The notes under the pieces are model-generated. The model worked only from the letters and a program-made list of their open reading frames with translations, was not told where the DNA came from and searched no databases. Shown one piece after another: positions 42,301-48,300 of a stretch of DNA of 64,000 nucleotides (positions within the stretch are counted from its first letter, which is position 1; every line of letters begins with the position of its first letter). Position numbers and translations under genes: made by a program. The DNA comes from Eudromia elegans (lineage: Eukaryota > Chordata > Aves > Tinamiformes > Tinamidae): assembly GCA_003342815.1 (NCBI GenBank), contig PTEX01000016.1, positions 2,782,731 through 2,846,730 of the forward strand. Direction: 5' to 3'.

Positions 42301-45300
42301 CCAGTGTCAACGTCCACGTGTGGTGCTTCACGCAGGAGGCACTGGACAAGGCCGTAGTGCTACATTTCCGCCACCTCTCTCCTGAGGAATTTGTGGGCGA
42401 CCATTGGCGCAACCTGCAAAGATTTCTGGGAAACATCCTTGTCACCCGGCGCCAAAACATCCACATGGCTAGCTTGCAGCCTGCAGCTTCTTCGGATGGA
42501 GTGGACCTGCTCTTGGCTGTTGGAGAGCCTCACGGCTCACTGTATGAGCCCCGGGTTCTGGCAAATAAGATCACCGTGTCAGCTGGAGAGATGGACCAGC
42601 TCGTTGGGCTCCGAATGAAAAAGGCAATTCACGTGCCATGTCATGGGCCAGACTGTGCCCACCGTGTCTGCAAGGAAACCATTCAGATGGACCCAGGCAT
42701 GATGTCTACTTACAGCACTGCCCGACTCAGCGTCCTCACCCCACGGCACAGCTTGGAGCAAATCTGTTCTTGCAATGGTAAAGAACCCTTCTCATCGGTG
42801 TCCCATGCTACAAACTAGAAGCCATTTGGTGGTACATTGTTTCCCTTCAGTCCAGTGTTAAGCACTAGGATTTTCCATGGAATTAGGCATTCTCAAAAAC
42901 TAACCATTCTGACTTCAATTTCAAGACTAAGTCTAGACGCTTAGAACTTTAAAATCTAATTTAGTCGTTTTTACAAATGAATCTTCCGTAGCATATCGTT
43001 AATAGCAACATCTCTCTTGTTCAGAAAGGTGACTCGTACTTTAATGAGTTCAGTGATGAGAATTTTATTCTTTGAGCTACTGTGTTGGTCCTAGACTCAT
43101 CAAAACAGAGACTAATTGAACCTTTCACTCATTCTGCTTCCAGGAACAGCTGTGAGGTTTGGAGGCCACAGCTACGTCTGGTACCACCACTCACAGACCG
43201 GGTCCTGGCACATGCACTTCCGCCTGAAAACCCACCAGCTGCATGCGGTTGTGTTCAATGCTAATGGGACTGACCACACCACTTTGGAGGTACATGTTGC
43301 AATATCTGAGGATTTACCTGGTTTAATAAACCACTTACTGTTTTGGGGAAGGGAATCACAAGGAGGAAAGGCAACAGTACTTATCTATATTAATTCATCT
43401 TCCTAAAATATATGGCTTTTCTGGACCACCTAGACCAATAAATTTGGGGAAATCCTAAAGATTTTAAGGTTTAAGAACTGAAGCAGCTAAATCTTTAAAA
43501 CAATCATATCTAGAAAGTGATGGTTTGGCTAAGAGGATGAGTTCTCTCAAGGGCACATATATCATTGCCCTTCCAATTGCCAAGCACTCCTGACATTTAG
43601 AAATAACACTGTAGCTCAAACAGAAAAACTAGACAAACTGAGGGGAGACTCAGCAATCTGTCAGTTCTTGCTTCAAGAAGCTCAGTTCTCAGCTGTTTTC
43701 CAGCCTGAGAAATTGATAAGTCCAATCTACAGACCCATCTTCAACAAAATCAGGTTCCTCCAGATAAAGCAACAAAGCACTGTGGTGTGCTTGCCAATTG
43801 TGCAAAGGAATTTACACACATTGCCCTGGGGTGCTTCCAGAACATGTGCCAACTGTATCTAGCTCTTCTGAAACCATCTTTTGTTTTTCCTGGGTTCTTT
43901 CAGTGGTTGTTCCTTCCTTCCTCAGCCTTTGTCTGTACTGAGTGAACTATTGTCTTGGTCTTCTTCTGGCCCATCCAGAGTAGGTCCATCATATCAGGTT
44001 TTACTAGAATTCAGTGAACCTTTGCTCCTCCTCTAGCCTCTTCCAGGCATCATCACACCTCACTATCTCCAACATCCCCTACAGAGATCTCTTTTGCCTG
44101 GGATGAATTACTTAGTGCCATGTAGCAAGCTCTGCAGGTTTCCATGAATGTTTTGCTCCCGCTTTCCTCCTTCTCCAGTTTCCATGAGCCTCATAAAAGA
44201 CTTATTTTATTAACAAAGCACTGGAGAGAAAACATGAAGGAGGATTTGCACCTGAATTCACCCTGAAGGAGCCCAGATAACCTTTCCTTTCTCTTCCTCC
44301 ACTTCAGTTTCAAAGGGCCTTGGGCCACAGACTAGAATTTCTGACTGCCCAGTGCACTACAGAAGACGCTGGTGTGGTTAGTTTCTCAGGAGCTCAATAA
44401 CTCAATTGTCCCCCTCCTATCCCCTGGCGCTGGGGAGCGAGGATTGGATTCCAACATCTATTAGCAACTTTGGCCCCAGTTTCCAGCATGCTGATTAGGA
44501 GCTGCCTGCAACAGTAATTCCTTTCTCTGCCTCCCACCTCCTCCTTGCTTCCTCCAAGAAAGGCTGCCAGGTGCTCCTCCTCAACAAGGTCCTTTCAGCA
44601 CTCCTCACCCAAGCCAAAAAGGGAACTGCTCCAGCACAGGCAGCTTCCCCACCAGTAACAAGACAGTGAAAAAGGAATAAAAGCCATGGTGCCCAAACCA
44701 GGAGTCCACCTGCATCCAGTCAGTTACAGATAGCCTGAATACATAAACTGTGATTAGGAGGAGGAAAGGGGGAGAAGGGCTAACAGCTGCAGAAGTACAA
44801 TCACAGCTCTGCACTCTGGTATGTGGAAAGATGATTTTCCCTTGCTTTACACTGGTCAAGCAGATGCAAGAAAAGGCCACGGGGTGAAAATGAATCAAGA
44901 GACAAAGGTATTTTGCAAAAGAAAGAAGGCTACATTCACTTAAACAGGCTTCAGTTGGCCAGGGCAAAAATAAACAAGGGTGAAAGGGGCTGGATTTGCC
45001 TATGTGGTAATTCTTGTGGTCTGAAAATTGATTCATCTTGATTTGAAGACTTAGGCAGGCAAACGAGGAAAAAAGACAGCAAGAGAAATGTTGGACTTCC
45101 ATGTACAACAGCTACCTGCATTGCTGTTAACTGTGACCTCTCGGATGTGTTTTGCAGATAGTTAAAGGAGTGCCTCGCCTTGGCTACAGCTGTCAGGGAA
45201 ACTACACGGGGAGCCTCTCTTCCTCACGCTTTGTGAGTGATGGCAAGTGGCACTCGGTTTTCCTGGAAGTGAAGAACAAATCTGTCCGCCTGCTCATCGA

Positions 45301-48300
45301 CGGCTTGGGAAACGCATCTCTCCAGCTTCCAGGGACTTGCAGCATGTCCCAGGGCAAGCGGGACCTGCTTTTTGGGGGCCTCCGGCAGCCACTCCAGTCC
45401 CAGAGAGTTGTACGGGGGTTCAGAGGCTGCCTGGATGTCCTTGCAATCAATGGCAAAGAAGTGGTTCTCCTGCCTGGAAAGAGGCAAACAAAGGAAGTCG
45501 TGGAGGAGGTGGAAATAAAGCAGTGCTGCTCTCCAGCTGGTGCCTGCAGCAGCAATCCATGTCTCAACAATGGGATGTGCTCCGAAATTCACGGAGGTGG
45601 TGAGTAAATGTACCATGCAGAGCCATATGAAAGCAATGAGGGGGGAAAGAGACAACCTCTTCCATCATCCCTATGCAAGGGGCTATACCACAGGAGAACC
45701 TGATGGCACCATGCCAAGAGACCTCAAGTGACAGCTGACTCAGTGCAGCAGCAACTGGGTGTGTGAGATCATCATCCTGGCTCCTGTGGCAGCCCATGGC
45801 CCGGAGGGCAGGAGGGTGTCTGAGGAGTGTGCACGACCTAGGGAGCGCAGCTTTGCCAAAAGCTCAAGTAGAAATTCCACCCACCCTTCTGCATCCTCTT
45901 TCCTTACGGAGCCACTACCAAAGTTGGAATCGGGCAAGATCAGATCATGCAGTGATGGTATCAGGGCAAAAAACAAGCCAAGATCTCAGTCAGTTCCCAC
46001 TGCAGTCAGTGACTCCCTCGGGCTATGGGAAGGGATATGGGAAAACCATAACTCAGACTTGCAAATCCCAGGTTAACATAGGGCCCAGATGCTGGGGTGA
46101 TGGTTGGTACTCCACACCGGGCTCTACTCCCAGACAGTTTGCCCCTGTCCATCCCTCTGTAGAGGGTCCCTCCCCTGCAAGCTAAATCTCTGGGCCACGA
46201 CTAGTCTGCAGGGACTGCAGAGGGAGGATGCTGCTTGTAGCAGCATCTGCCCTGTGTCCACATCCTAGACGAGTGCCACACGCCATAATGACCCCTCTCA
46301 TAAGCCAGAAATGGCTCATTTTGGGCTCCCACCTTCCCTTTCTTGGAGCAGCGGGTGTTTTGGAGGATGCTCTGTGGGGCAGAAGCTTCTTCTACACCTA
46401 TATGCTTCTCATAGCCAGCTGCCAATGCCCTCACCCTGCCTGGAGAGCAAACGAGGACTAGAGGAGGGAACACACCACCTCCTGCCCTGCCTGCAGCCTC
46501 TGGGAACAAGATTCCCAGGCCTGTCAATTCAGCAACCGCCTGGTTCAGATGAACCTGTTTGACACACTGTGTCAACACCGATCAGGTAGCCTGGCCCTTG
46601 CATCTCTCAGCTTTACCTTTGAGACCCTTGCACAGAAACCTGAGTTGGAAACCAGCTGGGTTGGAAACTGCTCTAAGCCTAAGAGACAAGGACTCGTTGG
46701 CTCCAAGCCACATCACCCGCTTGCTTTGCAGAGAAGATAGAGGGGAAGAAATCACTTCTTTGCTAGGGATCAGCTAGTGCTATTCCCAGTTTCCTTCCTA
46801 TTATAAACAACTTCCCCTGCAAATGACATAACTGTCTAGAAAAGCACATGAGACATGGCATGGGATGTGGCTCCAGGCCAAAACAGACAGGACAGTATGG
46901 CTGGGTGGGGGTATGGCTAGGGGGAATGTTTTTCCTGTGAAGTTATCTTGGGTGTCTGGCTGCCTCGAGCGCTGCAGGCTCCATCCTGGAGTCTATGGTC
47001 ATGTTTTATGAGTTTCTGCAAAGTTCTGCCAGGGATCTCAGGCATGGGAACACATGCACAGGCAGAGACAGGTCTATGCAAGTGAGCTCCAGTGGGACAC
47101 GTGAGAAGGCATCTGTGCAGAAAGGGTCAAAGCAAGACCAGCCACCGCAACAGCTAGAGTGCTCAGGACCAGAGACACGAGCCATATACAAACAACGGTG
47201 TTCAAGAACACCTTTGTTCACATGCAGCCTTCTAGGCTGCATCCAGCACCTGTCGAGCAAGCACCGGCACGTCCTTGTTGTACGGCCACTAAGACGCATG
47301 TGGAAACAGGTCTGCATTTGTTCACACCGCGCTCTAAAACAGGCATGAGCAAAGACTTTTCCTGCATGCTGGAAGTGGAAGCACTGAATTTCCCACACAG
47401 CAGTAGCAGATGAGTGGCTAGAAGGAGCTCGGCAGAGCCAGGGACATTCCCATGCTTAGGGCTACACTAAACAGCAGCCGAAAAGCAAACAGCAACAGCC
47501 CCTCTAAATCGCTGGGTATGCTGGATTTCTCTCTCGCTGTAACTAGATACCTCCCATAGGCAAGAGAGACCAGACATGTTGAGACAGGAGCTTCATACCA
47601 CAAGAACTTGCAGGGCCAAACACTACAGGGAACAACAAGCTGCATGAGATCATATTTAGCAGAGTCAGAAACGCTGCAGTCAGTCTGCTAGGCTCCCCCT
47701 CCTTTAAGCTGAATTTGTCCCTCGGGTTCTTTGTGCAATATGGCTGTACCCTGACTAGATCCCTGCAAGGAGAGGGTCTGTGTCAGGAGGTGACAGGCAC
47801 GACTTGGTGCCTAACAACTTCTGTGAAGTGCTATTTGAATTCAATATAGCCCCCAGCAGCTGCTCCATGTCCTTGCCTGTTTCCTGTGGACATCCTGAGT
47901 GCCTAAGGGCACCTCCAGCAGCACTAAGGACCTATGAGTAAACAGCTGGATTGAGCCCCAAGTGCTGTTTCAATGGATGCCTGTCTTGGGTACTGTTCTT
48001 CACTATTTGTTTAGTATTTCTTTATTTACTGCTAGTTGTTCTGTGTATTCAGATGCAGGTATGGTCACCTTACGGCTCTGTCATCCTCTCCAGGTTATAC
48101 CTGTATCTGCCCTGGGCTCTTTTCTGGTGAGCACTGTGAGCTAGGGGACAGTCCCTGTGACTCCAAGCCCTGTCTGCATGGTGGAACCTGCACCTTCTCT
48201 GCTACAGGCTATTCCTGCCACTGTCCTGACTGGTACATGGGTGAAAGGTAAGATTCAGGAAGGCCTCAGGCCATGTCATCTCCATGGCAGGCTGACCCTG

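Noticed and set aside
44605-45108. 167-codon minus-strand frame in intron 19
   Set aside because: Composition looks random, with no recognisable protein features or neighbouring exons.
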